Of a stretch of DNA of 64,000 nucleotides, positions 1 to 7,158 are shown piece by piece. The position numbers and the translations under genes are program-made. Where the stretch lies: the IMG/VR virus record IMGVR_UViG_3300040801_002079, positions 221,837-285,836 of that record. One strand, given 5' to 3'. The notes below the pieces were generated by a model. It was not told where the DNA came from and made no database searches. It saw only the letters and a list, made by a program, of their open reading frames with translations. The DNA comes from a virus. Positions within the stretch are counted from its first letter, which is position 1, and each line of letters opens with the position of its first letter.

Positions 1-78
1 CTGTGTAGCCATAGCTACTAGTGGTGACGCACCAATTGCTCCTGCCGTTAGTGTTATTACAAATTCTCTGCGTTTCAT
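1..78 (-). CDS. Partial gene: N-terminus with twin-arginine-like signal peptide
   Basis: Only the first 26 codons lie in the window and the gene continues past base 1. The visible residues start MKRREFVITLTAG and continue with a small-residue, hydrophobic stretch ending near AMA. That layout (paired arginines, hydrophobic core, A-x-A-like end) looks like a Tat or Sec export signal. A TATAAT box lies 7 nt before the ATG (86-91). Two further genes in the window start with MKRR (112-795 and 7658-7906). Function cannot be told from this fragment. Confidence 0.6.
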   Translation of the reverse strand, partial: MKRREFVITLTAGAIGASPLVAMATQ

Positions 79-111
79 ACGGAACATTATACCACGCTAT
101 AACGTGTAAGT

Positions 112-795
112 CTAGCCAGTTTCATAAATGGGTGCGTAGAATACGCCGGGAGAATGGACATTCATATGATATCTTTGCTCAACCCATACGTTACGTTTAG
201 GATTCAAATCATCCGGATCAACATATAAACTTCTGTAACCATAATATTTTAAAGTTAAATCATACACCCCAGTGCGATTTACCACATTAATCACGCCCTT
301 ATATTCATAAAATTTATCACCGACATCATTTACTACATGTAGTTTATGCACCAATTTGGGGTCCATAGCCCCCAATAATTGAACGGATGATAGGTAGATA
401 TCATCTTCGTCCACAATCAACCCACCGTATAAATGCTCCATGGTGGATGATGTTACCGTCCATCCATTTCTTAGTGATATAATTGTATCCGTGTGTCGAT
501 CTGAGGGGTTATCAAAAAACTCCCCAGTATAGATTGCGTCATCAGCCCAGTCTTGAAGATAGCGGTGTAACGCCACAACAGCCAAATAAGGTTTATCAGA
601 ATTAAGCGGGTATAAATCAATCACCCTGTTGGTCACATTCATTCCAAACTCTGAAATATCTGAAGAAACTGGGTCATATGTTCCCAATACATCCTGTCCA
701 ATTATAAGTTCATCATCTTGTGAGAATACTTCCCCAACCTTAATAGTTAAGGGTGATGAATATAGTAAACCCTTTAATAGCGTTCTGCGTTTCAC
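112..795 (-). CDS. Hypothetical protein with MKRRTLLKG start
   Basis: The gene encodes 227 residues of unrecognised function. The start resembles a twin-arginine motif (RRTLLKG), but the following segment is only weakly hydrophobic, so export is uncertain. The rest is a mixed alpha/beta-looking, aromatic-rich protein with no catalytic motif that I recognise. Its ATG overlaps the stop of the upstream gene (ATGA-type overlap at 792-795), so the two are probably translationally coupled. The same MKRR(T/S)LLKG start appears on the capsid-like fragment at 7658-7906, which suggests a shared leader or a common origin. Confidence 0.7.
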   Translation of the reverse strand: MKRRTLLKGLLYSSPLTIKVGEVFSQDDELIIGQDVLGTYDPVSSDISEFGMNVTNRVIDLYPLNSDKPYLAVVALHRYLQDWADDAIYTGEFFDNPSDRHTDTIISLRNGWTVTSSTMEHLYGGLIVDEDDIYLSSVQLLGAMDPKLVHKLHVVNDVGDKFYEYKGVINVVNRTGVYDLTLKYYGYRSLYVDPDDLNPKRNVWVEQRYHMNVHSPGVFYAPIYETG

Positions 796-1298
796 TTCTT
801 CTTACTAACCTTCTTCTTAGTGGTTTTCTTCTTGGCTTTCTTTTTAGTGGCCTTCTTTTTTGCGACTTTCTTTTTAGATGTCTCAGTGGTCGGTTCTTCA
901 TCTACTAACTCACCTTCTGATAACACCTCAGCGGTTTTCTCCAGAGCCGACTCCATTGCTCGTTTGACTTCTTCAGGCAACTCGGCCTGTTCCGTCTCTG
1001 TGTTCTCAGGCTTAACTGGGGGGCGAATACGGCAAGGGTTCTGCTGAGTATGAATGTTAACGGCTGCAACAATATTAAGATCATCCATTGTTGCATCACG
1101 CTGTGCCATTCTGCACAAATCAATATAATACATAATATGATCAATTGTCACTTCGTCAGTCCATGCCTCAAAATCTTCGGGATATCCCCTGCGGGCACGT
1201 TTGGTATATTCGACTGCGTGGACTAACCACTTATAGTCGCGGCGAGGCACTAAGTCATAAATTCGTTTCTGTAATTCATCTGAAAAGTATAGTTCCAT
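792..1298 (-). CDS. Hypothetical protein with lysine-rich C-terminal tail
   Basis: The gene encodes 168 residues. The first ~90 look globular. Residues ~95-135 are acidic and Glu-rich. The last ~30 residues are almost only Lys, Thr, Ala and Val in KKK-x repeats, resembling histone H1-like or other nucleic-acid-binding tails. A role in binding DNA or RNA is inferred from composition only. It sits between the beta-sandwich gene at 1310 and the MKRR gene at 112, overlapping the latter by 4 bases, so the three look like one operon. Confidence 0.75.
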   Translation of the reverse strand: MELYFSDELQKRIYDLVPRRDYKWLVHAVEYTKRARRGYPEDFEAWTDEVTIDHIMYYIDLCRMAQRDATMDDLNIVAAVNIHTQQNPCRIRPPVKPENTETEQAELPEEVKRAMESALEKTAEVLSEGELVDEEPTTETSKKKVAKKKATKKKAKKKTTKKKVSKKK

Positions 1299-1309
1299 AA
1301 TTTTTCCTC

Positions 1310-1804
1310 TTATACGTATGGGCTTCTGTATGATGGTAAATGTCTTGATCTAGAGTCAAAATCCAATGTTACAACGGCGGGGGTTCGATATGCCGGAACC
1401 ACCATATCTACGCCATGCATATGCAATGTATGTCTGCACCTAACTCTAAAATTAACATGACTTGGACATGAATGATAAAATTTAACATATCCATCAGTGT
1501 CTGTTACATCATTAACGAAAAGATCACGTTCTTCCACAGTTTTAATCCCCTCTTGAGACTTTGAATTATCCCAAACCGCTACACGGGCATTGGGGACAGG
1601 CACTCCGTCTATATCCAGCACTAGAACCCGAAACCATTGTCCAATCTCACTATCGTGTGGTGGAGCAATATCCTCGTAGTTAATGGTTTTAACATTGGAG
1701 GTTGGCTCCATTGCTTGATCTTGATTTTGTTTAAGCGGAGCAATCCTCGTCTTTGACGGTTTTGCAACACGAGTTGAAGTTATTAATGATTTTCTATTAT
1801 TCAT
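1310..1804 (-). CDS. Protein with carboxypeptidase-regulatory-like beta-sandwich domain
   Basis: The gene encodes 164 residues. After a basic, low-complexity N-terminus (~1-50), residues ~58-110 read as FRVLVLDIDGVPVPNARV followed by a DVTDTDGYVKF turn. This pattern (beta strand, G-x-P-x-x-N-A-x-V, then T-D-x-x-G-x-x) is typical of transthyretin-like, CarboxypepD_reg or dioxygenase-like beta-sandwich modules. Phages often use such modules as structural or adhesion decorations. I infer a virion-surface or structural role, but no assay-linked motif is visible. The gene heads a three-gene operon. Confidence 0.65.
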   Translation of the reverse strand: MNNRKSLITSTRVAKPSKTRIAPLKQNQDQAMEPTSNVKTINYEDIAPPHDSEIGQWFRVLVLDIDGVPVPNARVAVWDNSKSQEGIKTVEERDLFVNDVTDTDGYVKFYHSCPSHVNFRVRCRHTLHMHGVDMVVPAYRTPAVVTLDFDSRSRHLPSYRSPYV

Positions 1805-1870
1805 GACTTTACCATATTATTATAGTATGAAATCATAAAACTAAAGGCATGTCAACACCCTTTTAAAAAT

Positions 1871-1946
1871 TGGTGGGCCGTGCAGGACTCGAACCTGCAA
1901 CCAATAGATTAAAAGTCTACTGCTCTACCAATTGAGCTAACGGCCC
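1871..1946 (-). tRNA. tRNA-Lys(UUU)
   Basis: Complete class I cloverleaf: acceptor GGGCCGT/ACGGCCC, encoded ACCA end, anticodon loop CTTTTAA (anticodon TTT), and T arm GCAGG/CCTGC with TTCGAGT loop. Confidence 0.95.
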
Positions 1947-2018
1947 AAATAAGTTGCAACATATTACGAGTTGTCCCCTCGTAGGGGGTGTAATTCGCAA
2001 CATATTACTACTTATGGT

Positions 2019-2111
2019 TTAGATTATACCTGCGATTGAGGTATAGTAGGCATAAGCAATCAGACCTGTAACAATTGACGCTACGCCCTGCACAAACATT
2101 CTAGCTCTCAT
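2019..2111 (-). CDS. Small single-pass membrane protein (30 aa)
   Basis: A 30-codon ORF between tRNA-Lys and tRNA-Arg(UCG). It has a good ribosome-binding site (AAAGGAG, 7-8 nt upstream of the ATG). The peptide starts MRARMFVQGVASIV and is hydrophobic over most of its length with basic residues at the N-terminus, as expected for a small inner-membrane peptide. Function is unknown. Confidence 0.5.
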   Translation of the reverse strand: MRARMFVQGVASIVTGLIAYAYYTSIAGII

Positions 2112-2243
2112 TTCATTTCTCCTTTAATCAAGTTAGGTTGGTGAGAAAGAACGGTCTAAATGTTCACTTCTATTTATCAAAGTTATCACTCTTTGAAAAT
2201 ATTATAACTCTTTGATATTACAGAATTATTACAGTTTTTAAAT

Positions 2244-2320
2244 TGGCCCCCACTGAGGGACTTGAACCCCCAACCCTCGGTTTCGAAGACCGATGCTCTA
2301 TCCAATTGAGCTAAGTGGAG
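2244..2320 (-). tRNA. tRNA-Arg(UCG)
   Basis: Complete cloverleaf with encoded CCA, discriminator G, anticodon loop CTTCGAA (anticodon TCG), and acceptor CTCCACT pairing AGTGGGG with one G-U wobble. Confidence 0.93.
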
Positions 2321-2327
2321 ATATGTT

Positions 2328-2415
2328 TGGTGGGACCGGCAGGATTCGAACCTGCAATGGGATTTCTCCGCCTGATTAAGAGTCAGGTACCTTCAGCCAA
2401 TTCGGTCACGATCCC
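2328..2415 (-). tRNA. tRNA with Lys anticodon CUU on a class II body
   Basis: The 88-nt gene has acceptor GGGATCG/CGGTCCC and encoded ACCA. The anticodon stem CCTGA/TCAGG holds loop CTCTTAA (anticodon CTT, Lys). The variable region is about 15 nt with a GGAG-AAA-TCCC-like hairpin, and the D stem is 3 bp (ACC/GGT). Both features are typical of Leu/Ser/Tyr tRNAs, not Lys. A near-identical sister with anticodon TTT is at 4052-4139. Confidence 0.85.
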
Positions 2416-2543
2416 CGTGCTTGGTAGGCTTCTAATCCAATTTTGCCCATCATAAACAACCCAAAAAACGGGAATGCTAAAACATACAATGGAGTAGTAA
2501 TAAAAGCCAATAAAAATAATCCTATGCGTTTTAAAGTTTTCAT
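2406..2543 (-). CDS. Small membrane protein (45 aa), overlaps a tRNA
   Basis: A 45-codon ORF starting MKTLKRIGLFLLAFITT and continuing as one or two hydrophobic segments. Its last codons overlap the 5' end of the class II tRNA(CUU). A TATAAT box ends 6 nt before the ATG, so the mRNA may have almost no leader, and no clear Shine-Dalgarno is seen. The basic-hydrophobic pattern supports a real membrane peptide, but the overlap with a tRNA lowers confidence. Confidence 0.4.
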   Translation of the reverse strand: MKTLKRIGLFLLAFITTPLYVLAFPFFGLFMMGKIGLEAYQARGS

Positions 2544-2560
2544 AAACTCATTATAGCATA

Positions 2561-4033
2561 CTATTTAAAATCATGAAAGAGCCACCAGTTAATCTTTTTG
2601 CCTGTTCTTATGGTGAACACCTTGGCAACATGTCTAGCCCCGAACGCCATAGCAAACAATAACGCCAATAGAATACCAAACCATGTATGTTGCACAAAGG
2701 CAAAATATAAAAAGTTTTCAAAAGTCGATGGGACGAGTGTCATAAACCCATTATATAAGCGAGAATTAACACTTGGATCAAATTCAGAAGAACTGAAATA
2801 CCAAACCAATATTGCAGTAAATAGAGTCAATTCCGTTATGACATGATATAGCACAGTTCGAATCATATGCAACATGTTAATTCTGGATTTCAGTTTTTTA
2901 ACATCATCAACGCCCACTTCGTACACGATAGGTGGTTGATCTTGTTTTGTTCCAACAATTTCAAATTTATTGGGAAACACTGGTGCATATCTTCTTAATG
3001 AAATTCGTTCAAACACAGAGTCATGTATTTTTATATTACCCTCAACCATCGTCTCAGATATATCCCGTATATGACGAGGAGAATATCTATAATATCCCAT
3101 TATCCCACGCCGTGAATCTGGTAGTGAGCCACCGGGGTTCATTCCATCTTTAACATCTGACCATAAATTAGGGTTAAATATCACCCCATGAGATGCTGCC
3201 CTTTCCATCATCCAGTCTAGTGTAATCATTGATAAGCCTGTACGCTCTAATCCGCCTCCCACATTACTGTGTCCTCCTGCAAACCAGACTTGTTCAATGT
3301 GTTGAGGACGTTCTGTATCATTTTCATTCCATAGGTTAGGATGAAAAGACTTTCTTTCATCATCTATAGCTAATGCATGATATGCGTGTTTTACATTTTT
3401 ATCCAATTGAAATTCATAGTATCGATGAGGGAAAAATACATTTGTTATTTTATCTATGAGCATTGATAAGCCGATCACAAGCCAAGAAGAGTCTTTAGGG
3501 AATCCCAGTGCTTCAACTGTGTCCCATGCACCAATCATTTCAATGTCCACACTTCCGTGGGTTTTCCTAGCTTTAAAATCTTCTAGTTCGTCTTTGTACT
3601 TTTCAGAACGTTTATATAGACGCAAAGCTTTTAAACACTCAATTGTAAATTTAATTCTATCCAATCTACCGCTCGTGGTTACAACTTTAGAATCTTTCTT
3701 TAAAAGACCAACCCTCTGTATCATACCGACTGCTGCCCTAACTGTAGCGGCTCCGCGACTGAACCCGAAGAAAAATATTTTATCTCCCGGTTCATAATGC
3801 CTAGCTAGATATCCATAAAGATTTAATACATTTTTTTGAAAACCGAAGCCAAATGCTCCAGACAGTAAACGCATAAAACCTAAGCCCTTTGAGCCTATAC
3901 CATCATCATAGTATGCAATCTGGGTTGTATTCTGTGTATCTACAGCCTTATAAAGCTGAAACACATTGGTGTTGAGTATTGCTCCGCCAGCCTTACCTGT
4001 ACCATCTGAGCATAAAATAATATTCTTGGACAT
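2561..4033 (-). CDS. DUF2235 / Tle1-like alpha/beta hydrolase with C-terminal membrane segments
   Basis: The gene encodes 490 residues. The N-terminus has an ILCSDGTGK strand-loop typical of DUF2235. The nucleophile elbow reads GFSRGA (G-x-S-x-G) at ~94, and VWFAGGHSNVGGG near ~252 fits the family's Asp/His region. DUF2235 includes the type VI secretion phospholipase effectors Tle1. Two hydrophobic helices near the C-terminus (~395-420 and ~450-475) would anchor it in a membrane. I infer a lipid- or ester-hydrolysing membrane enzyme, perhaps for lysis, host takeover or exclusion of other phages. A late-promoter box (4039-4046) lies exactly 5 nt before the ATG, so the late transcript would be leaderless. 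Family assignment is firm, the substrate is unknown. Confidence 0.85.
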   Translation of the reverse strand: MSKNIILCSDGTGKAGGAILNTNVFQLYKAVDTQNTTQIAYYDDGIGSKGLGFMRLLSGAFGFGFQKNVLNLYGYLARHYEPGDKIFFFGFSRGAATVRAAVGMIQRVGLLKKDSKVVTTSGRLDRIKFTIECLKALRLYKRSEKYKDELEDFKARKTHGSVDIEMIGAWDTVEALGFPKDSSWLVIGLSMLIDKITNVFFPHRYYEFQLDKNVKHAYHALAIDDERKSFHPNLWNENDTERPQHIEQVWFAGGHSNVGGGLERTGLSMITLDWMMERAASHGVIFNPNLWSDVKDGMNPGGSLPDSRRGIMGYYRYSPRHIRDISETMVEGNIKIHDSVFERISLRRYAPVFPNKFEIVGTKQDQPPIVYEVGVDDVKKLKSRINMLHMIRTVLYHVITELTLFTAILVWYFSSSEFDPSVNSRLYNGFMTLVPSTFENFLYFAFVQHTWFGILLALLFAMAFGARHVAKVFTIRTGKKINWWLFHDFK

Positions 4034-4038
4034 GAATA

Positions 4039-4046
4039 TATTTATT
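4039..4046 (-). promoter_or_regulatory. Late promoter box AATAAATA, 5 nt before ATG
   Basis: Matches the T4 late consensus TATAAATA at 7 of 8 positions. By T4 geometry the start site would be at the A of the ATG of the DUF2235 gene. Confidence 0.6.
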
Positions 4047-4051
4047 TAAAT

Positions 4052-4139
4052 TGGTGGGACCGGCAGGATTCGAACCTGCAACGGGATTTCTCCTCCGGAT
4101 TAAAAGTCCGGTACCTTCAGCCAATTCGGTCACGATCCC
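4052..4139 (-). tRNA. tRNA with Lys anticodon UUU on a class II body
   Basis: 88 nt, nearly identical in all arms to 2328-2415. The anticodon loop is CTTTTAA (anticodon TTT). Long variable arm (GGAG/TCCC-like), 3-bp D stem, acceptor GGGATCG/CGGTCCC, encoded ACCA. Its body is unlike the ordinary tRNA-Lys(UUU) at 1871. Confidence 0.85.
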
Positions 4140-4145
4140 TTAATT

Positions 4146-4222
4146 TGGCACCCATGGTAGGAGTCGAACCTACACCTTCGGCCTTCGTAGGACCGCGCTC
4201 TATCCAGTTAAGCTACATGGGC
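4146..4222 (-). tRNA. tRNA-Arg(ACG)
   Basis: Complete cloverleaf, encoded CCA, discriminator G, and loop CTACGAA (anticodon ACG). Decoding of CGU/CGC/CGA would need host TadA to make inosine at position 34. Confidence 0.92.
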
Positions 4223-4393
4223 ATAGTTACATACTGACTTCCGATTTGAATCAATCTCCTGTTCCACACCATCCGATTTGCAACTCTTCCAGTGCTTCCA
4301 CCTCAGATTCCAATTGCCATGTTCCATATCATATCATGTGCACATCAATGATATGGGGAAGTTTAACATTCGATAACTTTCAGTATGTAAAAA

Positions 4394-4471
4394 TGGTAGC
4401 GGGGGCAGGATTCGAACCTGCGTTCTCAGGGTTATGAACCCCGTATGTTGACCGGACTACACCACCCCGCA
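4394..4471 (-). tRNA. Probable initiator tRNA-fMet(CAU)
   Basis: Anticodon loop TTCATAA (CAT). The acceptor TGCGGGG/CCCCGCT leaves an unpaired first position (T1:T72), as needed for formylation. The anticodon stem carries the three G-C pairs (GGG/CCC) diagnostic of initiators. The 5' part (GCGGGGTGG) is very like E. coli tRNA-fMet. Encoded ACCA. Confidence 0.85.
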
Positions 4472-4472
4472 A

Positions 4473-4865
4473 TTATAACAATTCGAGATTACCTGTATAC
4501 TTATCCAGTATCTCAGGGTCTGCTGGGCCAACCGCTAGACATGTATAGGTTGGCTCTTTGAATTCGGTTCTACCTTCGTCCTGAATTAAAGCGTGATGTT
4601 CAAGACCCCTGACATCCCTAATTTCTTCATAAAGATCAAGTAACTCTCTTTCAGAATCAACACTAACGCAAATCTTAGTGAACTTACCGTTTAACCATGC
4701 ATTCATCTGAGGAGTTAAAGGAATAACCCTATGTCCTCTTTCACCATAATTGGAAAGGTTAATGGAGTCTTTTAAAATAGCACCCATTGATGCGTGTGCA
4801 CCTTGCGCAACCATTTTACCCTTACGCATGTTTAAATCTTTGCGCATTACAATTACTTGTTTCAT
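4473..4865 (-). CDS. Peptidyl-tRNA hydrolase, Pth2 type
   Basis: The gene encodes 130 residues, close to the family length of ~115-120 for the catalytic domain. Family signatures are visible in order: an N-terminal strand KQVIVMRKDLNM, then RKGKMVAQGAHAS (the K-G-K-x-x-A-Q-x-x-H-A helix), KICVSVDSERELLDLY, then LIQDEGRTEF and TCLAVGPA near the end. Pth2 cleaves peptides from peptidyl-tRNA released by stalled ribosomes. Most bacteria use the unrelated Pth1, while Pth2 is the archaeal/eukaryotic type and also occurs in some phages. It sits directly beside the fMet tRNA inside the tRNA array, which suggests tRNA recycling during infection. Its ATG overlaps the upstream stop by one base. Confidence 0.9.
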   Translation of the reverse strand: MKQVIVMRKDLNMRKGKMVAQGAHASMGAILKDSINLSNYGERGHRVIPLTPQMNAWLNGKFTKICVSVDSERELLDLYEEIRDVRGLEHHALIQDEGRTEFKEPTYTCLAVGPADPEILDKYTGNLELL

Positions 4866-5074
4866 TACCTCATTCCCCAGCTACCATGTTGTGTTATAAA
4901 AATAGTAGTTCTATCAGCCGAGACATAAAACATTCCATCATAGAACTCTGCGAAATCATCTAGTGAACCTGAAAATTCCCAATCCCCCGTATCCAAATTT
5001 ACATCGCAAATTCTCTTCAACTGTTCATGAGTTGATTTGCTACTACCATGATATTCATAAACTCTATATTTCAT
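4865..5074 (-). CDS. Hypothetical protein (69 aa)
   Basis: A small soluble protein starting MKYRVYEYHGSSKS. No recognisable motif. Its stop codon shares one base with the Pth2 start (TAATG-type junction), so the two are translationally coupled. It is part of a run of small minus-strand genes from 6861 down to 4473. Confidence 0.7.
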   Translation of the reverse strand: MKYRVYEYHGSSKSTHEQLKRICDVNLDTGDWEFSGSLDDFAEFYDGMFYVSADRTTIFITQHGSWGMR

Positions 5075-5083
5075 ATCTCTTTC

Positions 5084-5314
5084 CTATATTGAGAATATAT
5101 GATAACCCTTCTTTTCCATAGAATCAAGAAAGTCCTCGGCTGATACTATGCCCAAATATTGCGAATCGGGCGATACGTCAACGTCCTTCTTTAATAGATA
5201 AAGCTCTTTAAGATGTTTAAAGTCTTGAGATACATCACTTTCTACTGGAAAGGCGGCATACCATTTCCTATCCAAGAGCTTACAAACCTTTGATTTATAT
5301 ATGTTTACTCTCAT
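5084..5314 (-). CDS. Hypothetical protein (76 aa)
   Basis: A small soluble protein. I chose the internal ATG (MRVNIYKSK) because GAGAG-rich sequence lies just upstream, whereas the earlier ATGs (up to 5338) have no ribosome-binding site. The sequence ATGAGAGAAAAT just before it recurs before the next gene (near 5660), a short leader repeat. No function is recognised. Confidence 0.65.
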   Translation of the reverse strand: MRVNIYKSKVCKLLDRKWYAAFPVESDVSQDFKHLKELYLLKKDVDVSPDSQYLGIVSAEDFLDSMEKKGYHIFSI

Positions 5315-5348
5315 ATTTTCTCTCATTTGATCTGACACTCTCTCATAA

Positions 5349-5642
5349 TTAATATTGACAACACGTTAATTCGCCAGATGGGTATACACACAAAGCAACG
5401 GTGTAATCATGATCATCTTCTCTCCATGTGTATTTGGTTGAGAGCCTAACCCCTCCATCACTTTCAGTGCATAATATATTAAACGAATGTATTAAATCAT
5501 TCCACTCTAATTTTTCCATCAAATTCCATGCATCATCTTCAATTTTTTCAAAGGTAGAAGACGTTGCCGGTTCAAAAAAATATTTTTCCAAAATGTCGCT
5601 CATTCTAATTTTTATAACATCATTTAATTCAGTTGGGGTCAT
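5349..5642 (-). CDS. Hypothetical protein (97 aa)
   Basis: A small, acidic, soluble protein. The start MTPTELND is preferred because GGAG lies about 8 nt upstream. The longer frame to 5666 lacks a ribosome-binding site. The C-terminus is Cys- and Tyr-containing but has no clear metal site. Function is unknown. Confidence 0.65.
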   Translation of the reverse strand: MTPTELNDVIKIRMSDILEKYFFEPATSSTFEKIEDDAWNLMEKLEWNDLIHSFNILCTESDGGVRLSTKYTWREDDHDYTVALCVYPSGELTCCQY

Positions 5643-5672
5643 TATTTTATCTCCATTTTCTCTCATTTAATC

Positions 5673-5749
5673 TGGCACCCTCGGCAGGACTCGAACCTGC
5701 AACCTTCTGGTTAGAAGCCAGATGCTCTATCCAATTGAGCTACAAGGGC
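5673..5749 (-). tRNA. tRNA-Arg(UCU)
   Basis: Complete cloverleaf with encoded CCA and discriminator G. Loop CTTCTAA (anticodon TCT) reads AGA/AGG, codons that are often rare in hosts but common in AT-rich phages. Confidence 0.94.
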
Positions 5750-5750
5750 T

Positions 5751-6038
5751 TTAATACTTTCTAAGTAACGGCTGTATACTACCATCAGTTTTAAATCTAA
5801 TAATAAGGGATGATCCTTCAAAGTGCCACTGTGCACTGAACTCTCCTGACGGATTTACTGTCAATGACGGGCGATATTCGAAAAACTTTAATAATGCAAA
5901 CAATGAAACATCATTGACCGGCTCTCCCTCATCTTCAGCTTCATCTATTAACCAACGAATCCTTTCAGCAATAGCATGGTTAGCATTTGCCTGATTTGGC
6001 AACCATTGACATAACATTTCGTCAGTTTTATCCATCAT
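5751..6038 (-). CDS. Hypothetical protein (95 aa)
   Basis: A soluble protein starting MMDKTDEMLCQWLPNQ. This start is preferred over one at 6077 because it overlaps the stop of the upstream gene (6028-6030), a typical coupled junction. The C-terminus carries a beta-rich stretch (FSAQWHFEGSSLIIRF). It ends one base from tRNA-Arg(UCU). No family is recognised. Confidence 0.65.
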   Translation of the reverse strand: MMDKTDEMLCQWLPNQANANHAIAERIRWLIDEAEDEGEPVNDVSLFALLKFFEYRPSLTVNPSGEFSAQWHFEGSSLIIRFKTDGSIQPLLRKY

Positions 6039-6393
6039 CTTCACTCGTCGGTGCCGGAAATAAAGTTCCAAACTCAAAGTGGGTTACTTCATTCCCATCA
6101 AGACTACCAACTCCAGCGATAGTAAGAGTTTCGGATACAAGTTCAAAATCTTTCACTATCTTACCATTGAATGTAACTTTATTATCCTTGATATCATATG
6201 ATGTTATAAACCCTATAATATCGGAAGGTTCCTGTACAATTCCTTTCTTTGTTACTGGCAACCCTCTATCGGAATCAAGTGCCTTAATGATTGCCTTCTC
6301 AAACATATCAGGATCATACACATGACCACCGGAATTTTCTTCGCCTAACATGAAGTTTAGTTCCCCTGAGAATTCTGTAGTTTGTTCACCCAT
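6028..6393 (-). CDS. Hypothetical protein (121 aa)
   Basis: An acidic soluble protein starting MGEQTTEFSGELNFML. The middle and end look beta-rich (ITSYDIKDNKVTFNGKIV). No recognised family. It lies directly after the NADAR gene without a gap and overlaps the next gene, so these three are co-translated. Confidence 0.7.
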   Translation of the reverse strand: MGEQTTEFSGELNFMLGEENSGGHVYDPDMFEKAIIKALDSDRGLPVTKKGIVQEPSDIIGFITSYDIKDNKVTFNGKIVKDFELVSETLTIAGVGSLDGNEVTHFEFGTLFPAPTSEDDG

Positions 6394-6861
6394 TTAATAC
6401 TCCAATATATCTGTATTCTTCAATTTAAAACGTATATCCATAAGTCTACTACAAAACTCTTGCTTTGTCAAAACAGTCTCGCTTTTCTTATTTCTTCCGA
6501 TACTGTGAGTTAGGTTTGCATCGCCTGTAGCTAAGAGAGCTTTGCGGGCCTTTTCGTTCTGAGAAAATAATGCCCAGTATGCACCATCAAGCAATTCCTG
6601 ATACTCTGCTGAATCTCGTTTAATAGCTTTATCTTTCCAGTACAATGTTTGATCACGTTGCCAATTCTTGCCAGAACCTGCTTTCTTGGCTGCAAACCCA
6701 ACCAATGTGCAGATATGTTTCTGCATGTCTGGATTTTTAAATTTAAGTGCCTGTAAAAACCCTTCCATGGAATTACATTCAACCCCATCAAACACAAAGG
6801 GATGTGGGGCAAAGTTTGACAATGCATTTGATGGGTATGTTTTTCCCGATCTAATGTCCAC
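6394..6861 (-). CDS. NADAR (YbiA-like) superfamily protein
   Basis: The gene encodes 155 residues, the usual single-domain NADAR length. Visible hallmarks are LSNFAPHPFVFDG near residue 15, then a V-E-C-N-S-M-E-G-F-L-Q-A-L-K-F helix start (~27-42) and a C-terminal GRNKKSETVLTKQEF segment. NADAR proteins bind NAD/ADP-ribose-like ligands. E. coli YbiA is an N-glycosidase, and some members remove ADP-ribose from guanine in DNA and so counter DarT-type toxins. An anti-defence or ADP-ribose-removing role is an inference, helped by the ADP-ribosyltransferase-like gene at 15,704 in the same block. Confidence 0.88.
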   Translation of the reverse strand: MDIRSGKTYPSNALSNFAPHPFVFDGVECNSMEGFLQALKFKNPDMQKHICTLVGFAAKKAGSGKNWQRDQTLYWKDKAIKRDSAEYQELLDGAYWALFSQNEKARKALLATGDANLTHSIGRNKKSETVLTKQEFCSRLMDIRFKLKNTDILEY

Positions 6862-6981
6862 TTCACTCTCCTATTCTTGACTACCCTAACAGTTAGCATC
6901 TACTCAACCTTCCGGCGTGACCTGTGGCTCTAAAGGATTCTGGTCTGGTAGTCGGTACTACAATCCTTTTTTCCCATAATC

Positions 6982-7067
6982 TGGAGCGGGTACGCGGAAT
7001 CGAACCGCAAGTCCTAACGGAATCGGGGTGGAAGCCCGACAGCGACACCAGATAGCTCAGTACCCGC
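6982..7067 (-). tRNA. tRNA-Gly(UCC) with an extended variable arm
   Basis: 86 nt. Acceptor GCGGGTA/TACCCGC with U73 (TCCA end) fits glycine identity, and loop CTTCCAC gives anticodon TCC. The variable region is ~13 nt (TCC-GTTA-GGA hairpin) instead of 4-5 nt, and the D arm is enlarged, which is unusual for tRNA-Gly. Confidence 0.8.
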
Positions 7068-7073
7068 ATTGTT

Positions 7074-7151
7074 TGGGGTGGCTGGAGGGACTCGAACCCT
7101 CGACCTCTGGAATCACAATCCAGCGCTCTAACCAACTGAGCTACAGTCACC
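7074..7151 (-). tRNA. tRNA-His(GUG)
   Basis: Loop TTGTGAT (anticodon GTG). The extra G(-1) opposite discriminator C73 is present, the histidine identity element. One A-C mismatch in the acceptor stem. Encoded CCA. Confidence 0.92.
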
Positions 7152-7158
7152 ATTGTTA

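Noticed and set aside
4223-4393. 40-codon minus-strand frame between tRNA-Arg(ACG) and the fMet tRNA
   Set aside because: No ribosome-binding site, and it runs into the tRNA; I see nothing convincing in this spacer.
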